From Lachnospiraceae bacterium (GTDB lineage Bacteria; Bacillota; Clostridia; Lachnospirales; Lachnospiraceae), in contig SVFQ01000013.1 in NCBI GenBank assembly GCA_015056765.1, positions 1 through 64,000 of the forward strand: a stretch of DNA of 64,000 bases. Direction: 5' to 3'. Position 1 is the first letter of the stretch. Each line of letters begins with the position of its first letter. Both the position numbers and the translations under genes were made by a program. Below the pieces are notes generated by a model. That model saw only the letters and a list, made by a program, of their open reading frames with translations. It was not told the DNA's origin and ran no database searches. Shown here in pieces: positions 32,471-41,655 of the stretch.

Positions 32471-34126
32471 ATGAAAAAGAAAGTAGTGAAACTAGCAACA
32501 GGGCTTTTGCTCACTGCACTTTCCGTGGGAACACTGGTAGGCTGCGGTGGCAAGGGGGCAAATGGTAGCGAGGCCGCTAAGGTTTCCTTGGAAAACTTGA
32601 GTTTTCCATTACAGGAGAAGGTAACCATCACAGGTACCATCAGCTACCCGTCCGGAACAGAATCCGAACCAAATAACAGAACCATCTTTAAGAGATTGGA
32701 AGAGGAAACCAATGTACATGTAAACTGGACCGCTATTTCCAGTGATCAGTGGGGTGACAAAATCAGCTTGGCTATGTCAGACAAAGACGCCATGACAGAT
32801 TTTGTATTCAATGCAAGTTTTAGCAACTCTGACCTGATTCGTTATGCAGACCAGGGTGTAATTCTGCCGGTAGAAGATTATATCGATAACTACATGCCAA
32901 ACTTAAAGGCTGTATTTGACAAATATCCGGAATATCGTGCAATGTGTGAAGATTCTGAAGGTCACATCTGGGCACTTCCTTGGATTGAACAGCTTGGTTC
33001 CAACAAGACCGCTATCCAGACAGTAGGCAATAACATGACCTACATCAACAAGAAGTGGTTAGACTTCTTAGGACTTGAAACACCTACAACAGTAGACGAA
33101 TTCGAGCAGGTACTTTTAGCATTTAAAGATCATGCTGCAGAATTACAGGCAGAGTTTGGCATCGATGGTGATATCATTCCAATGTCCTGCATCATGAATG
33201 ACAATGATCCTAGCCTTTTGATCAACGGCTTTGGGGAAGGTTATGGTGATAATGACTTAGGTCAGCACATCGCTGTAACAGATGATAAGAAAGTCATCTG
33301 CACTGCAACCACAGAAGGCTTCAAGAGCGGTATGCAGTGGTTACACAAACTCTATGAAGAAGGCTTAATCGATCCGGAGTGCTTTACGCAGGATTGGGCT
33401 ACTTACGTAGCAAAGGGTAAATCCCACAGATATGGCGTATGCTTCACATGGGATGTGGCAAATATCGACAACCTGGAAGATTATGTTCCACTTGCTGCTT
33501 TGGAAGCAGATACCAAAAACGTAACCCCTATGAACGGTTCCTTCACATCCGGTTTTGATCGTGGCAGATGTGTTGTAACTGCAAAATGTGAGAATCCTGA
33601 ATTCGTATGCGCATGGCTTGACTTCATGTATGATCCATTCCAGTCTCCACAGAACAACTGGGGTACCTATGGGGAAGACGATGATTTCGATATCTTCGAG
33701 CTTAGCACCAATGAACAGGGTGGCAAGATGCTGAAACATGCTGCTCTTGGCGATGCTTCTCCTGTAGAAGTACGTGAAGCAGAGTGCGTAGGTGGTCCTC
33801 TGGCAATCTTAGATGAATACTATGGAGTATACGTAACCTGCCCTGATGATGCACAGTATCGTCTTGATTGGATTAAAGATATCTACACAGATGATATGCA
33901 CTGCAAATATGTATATCCAAATGTATTTATGACAGCAGAAGATACAGAAAAGCTGACTACCATTCAGACTGATCTGATTTCCTATATCAATTCCAGCAGA
34001 AGTAATTTCGTCATGAACGGACTGACAGATGCAGATTGGGAAGAGTATAATAAGCAGGTAGAGAGCTACGGCTTACAGGATTACCTGGCAATTTACCAGA
34101 AATATCTGGACGAATTTTATAAATAA
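32471..34126 (+). CDS. Sugar ABC transporter substrate-binding lipoprotein (family 1)
   Basis: A 551-residue extracellular binding protein. The signal peptide starts MKKKVVKLATGLLLTALSV and ends in a lipobox LVGCGG, so Cys 25 or nearby should be lipid-modified. The length and the placement after two LplB/YtcP-type permeases fit the larger LplA-like binding proteins for oligosaccharides. AAAGGAGA precedes the ATG. The next gene, a cytosolic GH32, implies that the ligand is sucrose or a fructo-oligosaccharide. Confidence 0.88.
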   Translation: MKKKVVKLATGLLLTALSVGTLVGCGGKGANGSEAAKVSLENLSFPLQEKVTITGTISYPSGTESEPNNRTIFKRLEEETNVHVNWTAISSDQWGDKISLAMSDKDAMTDFVFNASFSNSDLIRYADQGVILPVEDYIDNYMPNLKAVFDKYPEYRAMCEDSEGHIWALPWIEQLGSNKTAIQTVGNNMTYINKKWLDFLGLETPTTVDEFEQVLLAFKDHAAELQAEFGIDGDIIPMSCIMNDNDPSLLINGFGEGYGDNDLGQHIAVTDDKKVICTATTEGFKSGMQWLHKLYEEGLIDPECFTQDWATYVAKGKSHRYGVCFTWDVANIDNLEDYVPLAALEADTKNVTPMNGSFTSGFDRGRCVVTAKCENPEFVCAWLDFMYDPFQSPQNNWGTYGEDDDFDIFELSTNEQGGKMLKHAALGDASPVEVREAECVGGPLAILDEYYGVYVTCPDDAQYRLDWIKDIYTDDMHCKYVYPNVFMTAEDTEKLTTIQTDLISYINSSRSNFVMNGLTDADWEEYNKQVESYGLQDYLAIYQKYLDEFYK

Positions 34127-34141
34127 AAATGTGTGAGTTAC

Positions 34142-35620
34142 ATGAGTGAGTTATTAGAAAAAGCAAGAGAATACGAAGAACGAAAAGAAAAAGCCATTGA
34201 GGAGACAAAGAGACCTTTGTTTCACTTATCTCCAAGATGTGGATGGATGAATGATCCAAATGGTTTCTCCTTATATAAAGGGGAATACCACATGTTTTAT
34301 CAGTACTATCCTTATCGCACCGAATGGGGCCCCATGCATTGGGGCCATGCGGTAAGTAAAGATTTGTTGCATTGGCAGTACCTGCCCTGTGCCCTGGCAC
34401 CGGATTCTCCTTATGATAAGGACGGATGCTTCTCGGGAAGTGCCATTGAATTAGAGGATGGCAGACAGCTTTTGGTATATACCGGTGTGCTGAGAAAACA
34501 GGACGAAAATGGGGACTACTACGATGTACAGACCCAGTGCGTCGCTACAGGCGATGGTGTAAACTATGTAAAATACGGTGAAAACCCGGTGATTGCCGGG
34601 GACTTATTACCGGATGGTGCAGGCAAACGAGATTTCAGAGATCCCAAAATCTGGAAAGAACAGGGCGTGTATCATTTGGTGACCGGTAATAAGACCGAAG
34701 ACGGAGATGGACAGATTTTGGAATTTGTCAGCAAAGACGGATTCCATTGGGACTATGAAAAAACAGTCATCAAAAACAACTGTCGCTTCGGTACAATGTG
34801 GGAATGCCCGGACTATTTCCCGTTAGATGACAAACAGATTCTGATGACCAGCCCGCAGGATATGCTGCCGGAAGGATTAGAGTTCCATAATGGAAACGGT
34901 ACCTTATGTGTCATTGGTTCTGTGAATGCAGAGGGTGAATACGTAGAAGAGAATTGCCAGGCCATTGATTATGGTATCGACTTCTATGCACCACAAACCA
35001 TCCTGACAGAGGATGGCAGAAGGGTTATGATTGGCTGGCTTCAAAACTGGGACAATCTCAGCATCAGAAGAGATGACTTCCCATGGTTTGGGCAGATGAG
35101 TATCCCTAGGGAAATACATATTCAGGATGGAAGGCTGATTCAGAATCCAATCCGAGAATTAGAAAACTACTACGGCAAATGTATTACGAGAAAAGGTGTG
35201 TTAATCTCCGATAGTTGCTCCCTTTCCAACATCGAAGGAAGATGCATCGATATGACTGTAGAAGTTCGTCCTAGTCAGGCTGACCACATGTATAAGAAAT
35301 TCGAGATTCGCTTTGCAGATAACGGAAAAGCATATTCCACCATCGAATTTGATCCGGAACAAAACATCGTGAAAATCGATCGTAAGCATTCCGGCAGCAG
35401 ACGTGCCATCGTACATCAGAGAAGATGCAAGGTTTCCGGTAACCAAGGCAAAATCAAACTTCGTATGATTTTAGACCGTTATAGCATGGAGCTTTTCATC
35501 AATGACGGAGAGCAGGCCATGTCTATGGGTATCTTTACAGATATCAATGCAGACGGTATTTGCTTTAAGGCAGCAGGAGAATTACTTTTAGATGTAACCA
35601 TGCATGAACTAAAAAAATAA
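34142..35620 (+). CDS. Glycoside hydrolase family 32 (sucrose/fructan hydrolase), cytoplasmic
   Basis: A GH32 beta-fructosidase of about 492 residues. The nucleophile Asp is in GWMNDPNGF (about residue 37), the transition-state stabiliser in FRDPKIW (about 166) and the acid/base Glu in WECPDYF (about 221). A five-bladed propeller is followed by a C-terminal beta-sandwich. No signal peptide is present, so it cleaves imported sucrose, fructo-oligosaccharides or inulin fragments inside the cell. Because uptake is by an ABC importer and not a PTS, the substrate is probably unphosphorylated. Starts at GTG 34133 or ATG 34142 are possible; neither has a strong ribosome binding site. Confidence 0.9.
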   Translation: MSELLEKAREYEERKEKAIEETKRPLFHLSPRCGWMNDPNGFSLYKGEYHMFYQYYPYRTEWGPMHWGHAVSKDLLHWQYLPCALAPDSPYDKDGCFSGSAIELEDGRQLLVYTGVLRKQDENGDYYDVQTQCVATGDGVNYVKYGENPVIAGDLLPDGAGKRDFRDPKIWKEQGVYHLVTGNKTEDGDGQILEFVSKDGFHWDYEKTVIKNNCRFGTMWECPDYFPLDDKQILMTSPQDMLPEGLEFHNGNGTLCVIGSVNAEGEYVEENCQAIDYGIDFYAPQTILTEDGRRVMIGWLQNWDNLSIRRDDFPWFGQMSIPREIHIQDGRLIQNPIRELENYYGKCITRKGVLISDSCSLSNIEGRCIDMTVEVRPSQADHMYKKFEIRFADNGKAYSTIEFDPEQNIVKIDRKHSGSRRAIVHQRRCKVSGNQGKIKLRMILDRYSMELFINDGEQAMSMGIFTDINADGICFKAAGELLLDVTMHELKK

Positions 35621-35628
35621 GATAAAAA

Positions 35629-35661
35629 CAAAGAAACCCAGACATTCGTCTGGGTTCTTTG
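35629..35661. terminator. Hairpin terminator shared by GH32 and the convergent minus-strand gene
   Basis: CAAAGAAACCCAGAC pairs with GTCTGGGTTCTTTG around an ATTC loop with one bulged A. The T-run is better on the minus strand (TGTTTTTATC) than on the plus strand (TTCTTTGCGTTCTT). The 160-base gap around it holds no gene. Confidence 0.65.
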
Positions 35662-35782
35662 CGTTCTTATGAGGGGGAATGATAGTCGTTACTTTCAACC
35701 GGAGTATCAACTATCTGTAATTAATATAAAAAAGAATTGTGTCCAATTTGTGATCAAAATATGAAATAAAGTTTCACAAATG

Positions 35783-36295
35783 TTAAACTGCACGGCTCAT
35801 TCTGGTTTCGATTCCGTTGACCCACTGTGCTCGTCTGTTGACGAAGAAGTAGTCGACTTTACCGGATTTTGATTTGATACAAATAGATTTTTCTGCTTTA
35901 CCTAAGGTGACGGAAGCGATTTCCTTATAAGGTAGCTTCCAATCTTTTATCTGCATGTTGTTTTTATTGGGATGGAAGACCAGCATATCAGGGAAGAAGT
36001 ATAAGTGACCACCCTTTGCTGCTTTTCCTACCACGTGGTTGGCGAAGCCGCCCATATGAGCGTCGTAGTCAAGCTCCTCATCAGGCTCATCCGTCTCCGG
36101 TAGAGCTACGTGGATGCGGCCTTGTCTGTGGTAGTGAATCATCACAATAAAAAAAGCAATAAACCATGAAATTGTAATGGCGAAAATCTTTACGTCTGTA
36201 ATTAAGACATTTGGGAAAAATACCATGCCAACGAGAATCCCGAAGGCAGAAAGCATCAACCAAATGATGCATAACAAAACAAATCCTATAAACAT
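35783..36295 (-). CDS. Small two-span membrane protein with PH-like domain
   Basis: A 170-residue protein with two membrane spans (about 1-55), a charged linker and a C-terminal PH/GRAM-like domain (about 95-165) with GGHLYFFPDMLVFHPNKNN and the I-x-x-W-x-L-P-Y-x-x-I strand. It resembles, in layout, the PH-like proteins at 17.8-19.9 kb. GGAG lies just before the ATG on the minus strand and a consensus-like promoter precedes it. Function unknown. Confidence 0.65.
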   Translation of the reverse strand: MFIGFVLLCIIWLMLSAFGILVGMVFFPNVLITDVKIFAITISWFIAFFIVMIHYHRQGRIHVALPETDEPDEELDYDAHMGGFANHVVGKAAKGGHLYFFPDMLVFHPNKNNMQIKDWKLPYKEIASVTLGKAEKSICIKSKSGKVDYFFVNRRAQWVNGIETRMSRAV

Positions 36296-36334
36296 ACTCC
36301 AGTCCTTCCTAGTTGCCGAAAAAATACCCTAATT

Positions 36335-36363
36335 ATCATATCTGTAATGCCTGCAGATTTCAA
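36335..36363 (-). promoter_or_regulatory. Promoter of the minus-strand PH-like membrane protein gene
   Basis: On the minus strand TTGAAA (36363-36358) and TATGAT (36340-36335) are 17 bases apart, about 45 bases before the start. It lies back to back with the murE promoter. Confidence 0.65.
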
Positions 36364-36372
36364 TAGTGCATT

Positions 36373-36401
36373 TTGCACAAAACCCCTATTCATGCTAAAA
36401 T
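36373..36401 (+). promoter_or_regulatory. Promoter of the murE-to-rsgA operon
   Basis: TTGCAC (36373-36378) and TAAAAT (36396-36401) at 17-base spacing, with TGC before the -10 box (extended -10). The start codon of murE is 49 bases downstream of the -10 box. Confidence 0.72.
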
Positions 36402-36449
36402 ATTATGAATTATGCCTATTATTTTTAAATGGGAAAAAGAGGGATCGAT

Positions 36450-37922
36450 ATGTACGAATTAAAAGATTTATTAAAAGGATTTTCATATAGCATTTTACAG
36501 GGAGTAGAAGACAGAGAAGTCTCTGATGTAGTCTATGATTCTCGAAAAGTCGTAGAAGGAAGTCTGTTTGTCTGTATCAAGGGAACGAACTTTGACGCAC
36601 ACGATGTGGCAGGAGACGTAGTTGCTGCCGGAGCAAAAGTTCTGGTAGTGGAAAAAGATGTAAAACTACCTGAAGAGGATGTCACAGTTGTGAAAGTGGA
36701 TAGTACCCGTTATGCCATGGCTTTTATTGCTGCCAATTACTATGGTAATCCGGCTGAAAAACTAAAAGTAATCGGTATCACCGGTACCAAAGGTAAGACC
36801 ACCACTACTTATTTGGTAAAGTCTATTTTAGAGCATGCAGGCTACAAGGTAGGACTTGTGGGAACCATCGAAACCATCATCGGGGATACGCATATTCCTG
36901 CAAAGAACACTACGCCGGAGTCCTATGTCTTACAGGAGACCTTCCGTAAAATGGTGGACGCAGGCATTGAAATCTGCGTCATGGAAGTATCCTCTCAGGG
37001 CCTTATGATGCACAGAACTCAGGGATTTACCTTTGAACTGGGCATCTTTACAAACCTGGAGCCGGATCATATCGGCCCCGGAGAGCATGCTAGCTTCGAA
37101 GAATATATGGCTTGCAAAGGTCTGCTTTTCAAGCAATGCAAGAAAGGTATCTTGAATGCAGATGATGCCCATATGGAAAAAGTATTAGAGGGGCATACCT
37201 GCGAAGTAGAGACCTTTGGTATGTCTGATAAGGCTGACCTTAGAGCAACCAATTTAAAACTGGTGAAAAAGCCGGGACAGTTAGGGGTGGCGTTTGACCT
37301 TGCAGGCAGCCTTTCCTACAGTGTGGAAGTAGCCACACCGGGTAAGTTCAGTGTGTATAATGCACTGACTGCAATCAGCATCTGCAAGCATTTTGAGGTA
37401 AAGGAAAAGGATGTACAGGAAGCTCTTTTGAAGGCCCATGTAAAAGGCCGTATCGAAATGGTAAAGGTATCCGATGACTTCACTTTAATGATTGATTATG
37501 CCCACAATGCTATGGCACTGGAGAGTCTTTTGACTACCTTAAAGGAATACGAGCCACACAGACTCATCAGCGTCTTTGGCTGCGGCGGTAACCGTTCCAA
37601 ATTACGTCGATATGAGATGGGAGAGGTAAGTGGTAATTTAGCTGACCTAACCATCATTACTTCTGATAATCCAAGATTTGAAGAACCGCTTGATATCATT
37701 GCAGATATCAAAGTGGGTATGGAAAAGACTAAGGGTAAATATGTAGAAATTCCGGATCGTAAGGAAGCAATCCGTTATGCTATAAAACATGGAGAGCCGG
37801 GAGATATCATCGTACTTGCCGGAAAAGGCCACGAGGATTATCAGGAAATCAAAGGGGTGAAATACCCTATGGATGAAAGAGTTTTGATACAGGAGATCTT
37901 AAGCGAAGAAGCCAATGGGTAA
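36450..37922 (+). CDS. murE: UDP-N-acetylmuramoyl-tripeptide synthetase MurE, meso-diaminopimelate type
   Basis: A 490-residue Mur ligase that adds the third stem-peptide residue in the cytoplasm. The ATP loop is GITGTKGKTTTTYL (about 109). The DNPR motif (about 406, in TSDNPRFEEP) is the signature for meso-diaminopimelate in place of lysine. The C-terminal ligase domain ends with GKGHEDYQ. The start chosen has GAGGG seven bases upstream; the in-frame ATG at 36429 lacks a ribosome binding site. It overlaps priA by eight bases and heads a long operon of translation and cell-wall-signalling genes. Confidence 0.94.
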   Translation: MYELKDLLKGFSYSILQGVEDREVSDVVYDSRKVVEGSLFVCIKGTNFDAHDVAGDVVAAGAKVLVVEKDVKLPEEDVTVVKVDSTRYAMAFIAANYYGNPAEKLKVIGITGTKGKTTTTYLVKSILEHAGYKVGLVGTIETIIGDTHIPAKNTTPESYVLQETFRKMVDAGIEICVMEVSSQGLMMHRTQGFTFELGIFTNLEPDHIGPGEHASFEEYMACKGLLFKQCKKGILNADDAHMEKVLEGHTCEVETFGMSDKADLRATNLKLVKKPGQLGVAFDLAGSLSYSVEVATPGKFSVYNALTAISICKHFEVKEKDVQEALLKAHVKGRIEMVKVSDDFTLMIDYAHNAMALESLLTTLKEYEPHRLISVFGCGGNRSKLRRYEMGEVSGNLADLTIITSDNPRFEEPLDIIADIKVGMEKTKGKYVEIPDRKEAIRYAIKHGEPGDIIVLAGKGHEDYQEIKGVKYPMDERVLIQEILSEEANG

Positions 37923-40143
37923 TGGAATATTTGCAAATGTCATTGTGGATATTGCCCACGAAAAGGTAGACAAGCCTTTTCAATATAAGATACCGGAACA
38001 CCTGCTTGGTATCCTGGAAGTAGGACAGGCGGTAGAGATTCCCTTCGGGAAGGGAGATACATTACGAAAAGGATACGTGGTGGATATCTCTGACGTGCCG
38101 GAATTTCCGGTGGAAAAGATGAAGGAAATCTCCGGAATCGCGGTAGGAGACGTGGCGGTGGAAGACACCATGATAAAGCTTGCTTATTTTATCAAGCAGC
38201 GCTACGGTTCTACCATGTACACTGCCTTAAAAACAGTGCTTCCTGCCAGACAAAAAAAGAAAAATCTGGAAAAGCGAGAGATTCTTCGCAAACTTCCGGT
38301 AGAAGAAATCCGGGAGCTTCGCTACGAAAGTGCCAGAAAGCACTACACCGGTAAAGCAAGACTTTTAGAAGAACTGGAAAAAGAAGAGATACTGCCGGAA
38401 GACTTATTAAAGCAGAAGCTTCATATCAGTCCTACCACCATCAAAACCTTGGAAAAGCAAGGCGTCATTGAAATCAAGACGATTTCCTTTTATCGGAACC
38501 CGGTAAAGGTGGATGCCCAGATGGAAGCAGGGAAGGCACTGAATGAAGAACAGCAACATGTCTTTTCTTCTATTCAAAAAGACATGTCATATGGGTTACA
38601 TAAAACCTACCTCATCCGAGGGGTTACCGGTTCCGGAAAGACAGAAGTATACATGGCGCTCATTGAGTCTTGTATCGCAGCCGGAAAGCAGGCCATTATG
38701 CTGATTCCGGAGATTGCGCTTACCTATCAGACCGTGATGCGGTTTTATAAGCGCTTCGGAGACAGAGTGTCTGTTATGAACTCTACTTTGTCGGCAGGAG
38801 AAAAGTACGATCAGTGCATGCGGGCAAAGAATGGGGATATTGATATCATCATAGGCCCAAGATCGGCGCTTTTTACGCCCTTCCCAAAGGTGGGACTGGT
38901 TATCATAGACGAGGAGCATGAAAGTAGCTACAAAAGCGAGACTATGCCTAAGTATCATGCCAGAGAAGTGGCGGAGGAATTATGTAAACTCCACGGAGCC
39001 AGTTTGGTGCTGGGAAGTGCGACCCCTTCTTTGGACAGCTACTATAGAGCAACCCATGGAGAATACACCTTATTCACCATGGAAAAAAGGGCTACCGGAG
39101 GCATGCTTCCTACGGTAACCATAGCAGATATGAGAGAAGAACTTCGAAGTGGCAATCGCAGTGCCTTCTCCAGAGTTCTGCAGGAAAAAATCGCGGATAG
39201 ACTAGAAAAGGGACAGCAGGTGATGCTGTTTCTAAATAGAAGAGGATATGCTGGATTTGTCAGTTGCAGAAGCTGTGGAGAAGCCATGAAGTGCCCCCAC
39301 TGTGATGTGGCTCTGTCCCAGCATGTGGGTGGTAAGCTCATGTGCCACTATTGTGGCTACGAAGCACCTATGCCAAAGATGTGCCCAAAATGCGGCAGCA
39401 AATATATCATGGGCTTCCGGGCAGGCACCCAGCAGGTGGAGCAAAAACTCCATGAAATGTATCCGAAAGCCAGAATTCTTCGAATGGATGGAGATACCAC
39501 CAAGACCAAGGACAGTTATGACCAGATTTTGTCAGCCTTTGCAGGAAAAGAGGCGGATATCCTCCTGGGTACCCAAATGATTGTAAAGGGGCATGATTTC
39601 CCGGATGTGACCTTGGTAGGCGCTCTGATGGCAGACATGTCTTTATATGCAGGAGACTATCGGGCAGCAGAGAGAACCTTTGATCTTTTGACACAGGCTG
39701 CCGGTAGAGCAGGCCGCGGAACCACGCCCGGCGAAGTGGTGATTCAGACCTATAAGCCTGATCACTATGCTATTGTTCACGCTGCGGATCAAAACTATTT
39801 AAGTTTTTATGAGGAAGAAGCTCTCTATAGAGAACTTGGACATTATCCTCCTGCAGGTCATATGATGGCGGTACTGCTGATGGATTATGATGAAAAAGAA
39901 GTGGAAGAAAAGGCAGATCGTTTGGCAGAGGTGGCCTCAAAAGGAAAGGTGGCTATCCTAGGCCCCGGCGAGGCAAGCCTTTCCAAATTACAGGATATGT
40001 ACCGAAGAGTCTTTTATATCAAGGCCTATGAACTTCCGGAAATCCTGCAGGCAAAAGACCGCATGGAGGCCTACTGGAACGTAGAAGAGAACAGAGGAAA
40101 TTGTCAGGTGAGCTTTGACCTGGATCCACTGCAGTCTTATTAA
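37915..40143 (+). CDS. priA: Primosomal protein N' (PriA helicase)
   Basis: A 742-residue superfamily 2 DNA helicase that restarts stalled replication forks. The N-terminal DNA-binding region is followed by Walker A GVTGSGKTEVYM (about 235), the DEEH box (VIIDEEHESSYK), and a zinc-binding insertion with four CxxC-type pairs (CRSCGEAMKCPHC ... CHYCG ... CPKCGS, about 450-500), then helicase motifs IVKGHDFPDVTLV and QAAGRAGRG. It overlaps murE and lies before def, the usual Firmicutes order priA-def-fmt. Confidence 0.96.
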   Translation: MGNGIFANVIVDIAHEKVDKPFQYKIPEHLLGILEVGQAVEIPFGKGDTLRKGYVVDISDVPEFPVEKMKEISGIAVGDVAVEDTMIKLAYFIKQRYGSTMYTALKTVLPARQKKKNLEKREILRKLPVEEIRELRYESARKHYTGKARLLEELEKEEILPEDLLKQKLHISPTTIKTLEKQGVIEIKTISFYRNPVKVDAQMEAGKALNEEQQHVFSSIQKDMSYGLHKTYLIRGVTGSGKTEVYMALIESCIAAGKQAIMLIPEIALTYQTVMRFYKRFGDRVSVMNSTLSAGEKYDQCMRAKNGDIDIIIGPRSALFTPFPKVGLVIIDEEHESSYKSETMPKYHAREVAEELCKLHGASLVLGSATPSLDSYYRATHGEYTLFTMEKRATGGMLPTVTIADMREELRSGNRSAFSRVLQEKIADRLEKGQQVMLFLNRRGYAGFVSCRSCGEAMKCPHCDVALSQHVGGKLMCHYCGYEAPMPKMCPKCGSKYIMGFRAGTQQVEQKLHEMYPKARILRMDGDTTKTKDSYDQILSAFAGKEADILLGTQMIVKGHDFPDVTLVGALMADMSLYAGDYRAAERTFDLLTQAAGRAGRGTTPGEVVIQTYKPDHYAIVHAADQNYLSFYEEEALYRELGHYPPAGHMMAVLLMDYDEKEVEEKADRLAEVASKGKVAILGPGEASLSKLQDMYRRVFYIKAYELPEILQAKDRMEAYWNVEENRGNCQVSFDLDPLQSY

Positions 40144-40185
40144 GAGAACATGATGTAAAGATTTTTATAGATAAAGGAGAATACT

Positions 40186-40680
40186 ATGGCACTTAGAAAT
40201 ATTAGAGAAGAAGGCGATCCGGTCCTTTATAAAGTATGCAAACCGGTAAAAGAAGTAACCCCTAGAATCAAAGAATTGATTGAGGACATGTTTGAGACCA
40301 TGTATGAAGCAAATGGTGTAGGTCTTGCAGCTCCGCAGGTAGGTATCTTAAAGCGAATCTTCGTCATTGATACCACAGGAGAAGACCCGCATGTATTCAT
40401 CAATCCAACTATTTTAGAGACCAGTGGTGAACAGACCGGAGCAGAAGGCTGCTTATCTGTACCAGGTAAGTCCGGTATCGTCACTAGACCAAACTATGCA
40501 AAAATCGGCGCTTATGACGAAAACATGGAGTACTTTGAATTAGAGGGCACCGAGCTTTTAGCAAGAGCCATATGCCATGAGAATGATCACCTAGATGGTC
40601 ATCTCTATGTGGAAAAGGTAGAGGGCGACTTGTTCGATCCTACCGAGTACATGGAAGAAATAGAAGAGGATGAGGAATAA
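40186..40680 (+). CDS. def: Peptide deformylase
   Basis: A 164-residue metallopeptidase that removes the formyl group from nascent proteins. All three signature motifs are present: GVGLAAPQVG, EGCLS (Cys metal ligand) and CHENDHLDG (HExxH form). A short acidic tail follows. AAGGAGA precedes the ATG and the fmt start follows the stop codon directly, pairing deformylation with formylation. Confidence 0.96.
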   Translation: MALRNIREEGDPVLYKVCKPVKEVTPRIKELIEDMFETMYEANGVGLAAPQVGILKRIFVIDTTGEDPHVFINPTILETSGEQTGAEGCLSVPGKSGIVTRPNYAKIGAYDENMEYFELEGTELLARAICHENDHLDGHLYVEKVEGDLFDPTEYMEEIEEDEE

Positions 40681-41643
40681 ATGAAAGTTGTATTTATGGG
40701 TACACCGGATTTCGCGGTAGAATCCCTGAAGGCATTGTGTGAAGCGGGCGTAGAAGTAACTTTGGTTGTGACACAGCCGGATCGTGAAAAAGGAAGAGGC
40801 AGAGAAGTGCAGATGACACCTGTCAAGGAATACGCCATTTCTCAGAATATCCCGGTGTTCCAGCCTCAGAAAATCAAAGAGGAAGAGGCGGTAGCAGAGC
40901 TTCGTAAGTATGAGGCGGATTTCTTCGTTGTGGCTGCCTTTGGACAGATCCTTTCTCAGGAAATCCTGGATATGCCGAAATACGGCTGCGTCAATGTGCA
41001 TGCATCCCTGCTTCCGAGATACAGAGGTGCGGCTCCTATTCAGTGGGCAATCCTCAATGGAGATGAGGTGGCCGGTGTTACCATTATGCAGATGGAACTT
41101 GGACTTGATTCCGGTCCTATGCTATCCAAGGTAGAAGTGCCTATAGCAGAGAATGAGACTGGGGATAGTCTCTTTGAAAAACTCAGCAAAGCAGGTGCCA
41201 AACTTTTGGTAGAGACCCTGCCGAAACTGATGAATGGCGAAATCACTCCGGAAGCCCAGGACGAATCCAAGGCCACCCATGTGAAGATGCTGAAAAAGGA
41301 AATGGGACGTGTGGACTGGAATAAAGAAGCTATCGTAGTGGAAAGACTGGTAAGAGGCTTAAATTCCTGGCCCGGGGCCTTTTGTACCTTCCGTAACAAA
41401 ACCTTGAAAATCTGGGGAGCCAAAGCAATCAGTGATGCAGAACTGGATCAAATGGACATCCCTTATTTGGCAGAAGTGGAGCCGGGAGAAGCTAGCCTGG
41501 TAACCAAGGATGCCATCTATATCAAAACAGGTGAAGGCTATCTGCGCCTGGACGATGTGCAGATGGAAAGTAAGAAGCGTATGCCTACCCATGATTTCCT
41601 TTTAGGCTATCAGGTGGTGGCAGGAGAACGCTTCAAAGCATAG
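40681..41643 (+). CDS. fmt: Methionyl-tRNA formyltransferase
   Basis: A 320-residue enzyme that formylates initiator Met-tRNA with 10-formyl-tetrahydrofolate. The catalytic Asn-His pair is in VNVHASLLPRYRGAAPIQWA (about 105-125) and the conserved Asp in MELGLDSGPML. A C-terminal tRNA-binding OB-like domain covers about residues 205-315. Its ATG abuts the def stop codon. Confidence 0.96.
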   Translation: MKVVFMGTPDFAVESLKALCEAGVEVTLVVTQPDREKGRGREVQMTPVKEYAISQNIPVFQPQKIKEEEAVAELRKYEADFFVVAAFGQILSQEILDMPKYGCVNVHASLLPRYRGAAPIQWAILNGDEVAGVTIMQMELGLDSGPMLSKVEVPIAENETGDSLFEKLSKAGAKLLVETLPKLMNGEITPEAQDESKATHVKMLKKEMGRVDWNKEAIVVERLVRGLNSWPGAFCTFRNKTLKIWGAKAISDAELDQMDIPYLAEVEPGEASLVTKDAIYIKTGEGYLRLDDVQMESKKRMPTHDFLLGYQVVAGERFKA

Positions 41644-41655
41644 AAAGAAAACGAA

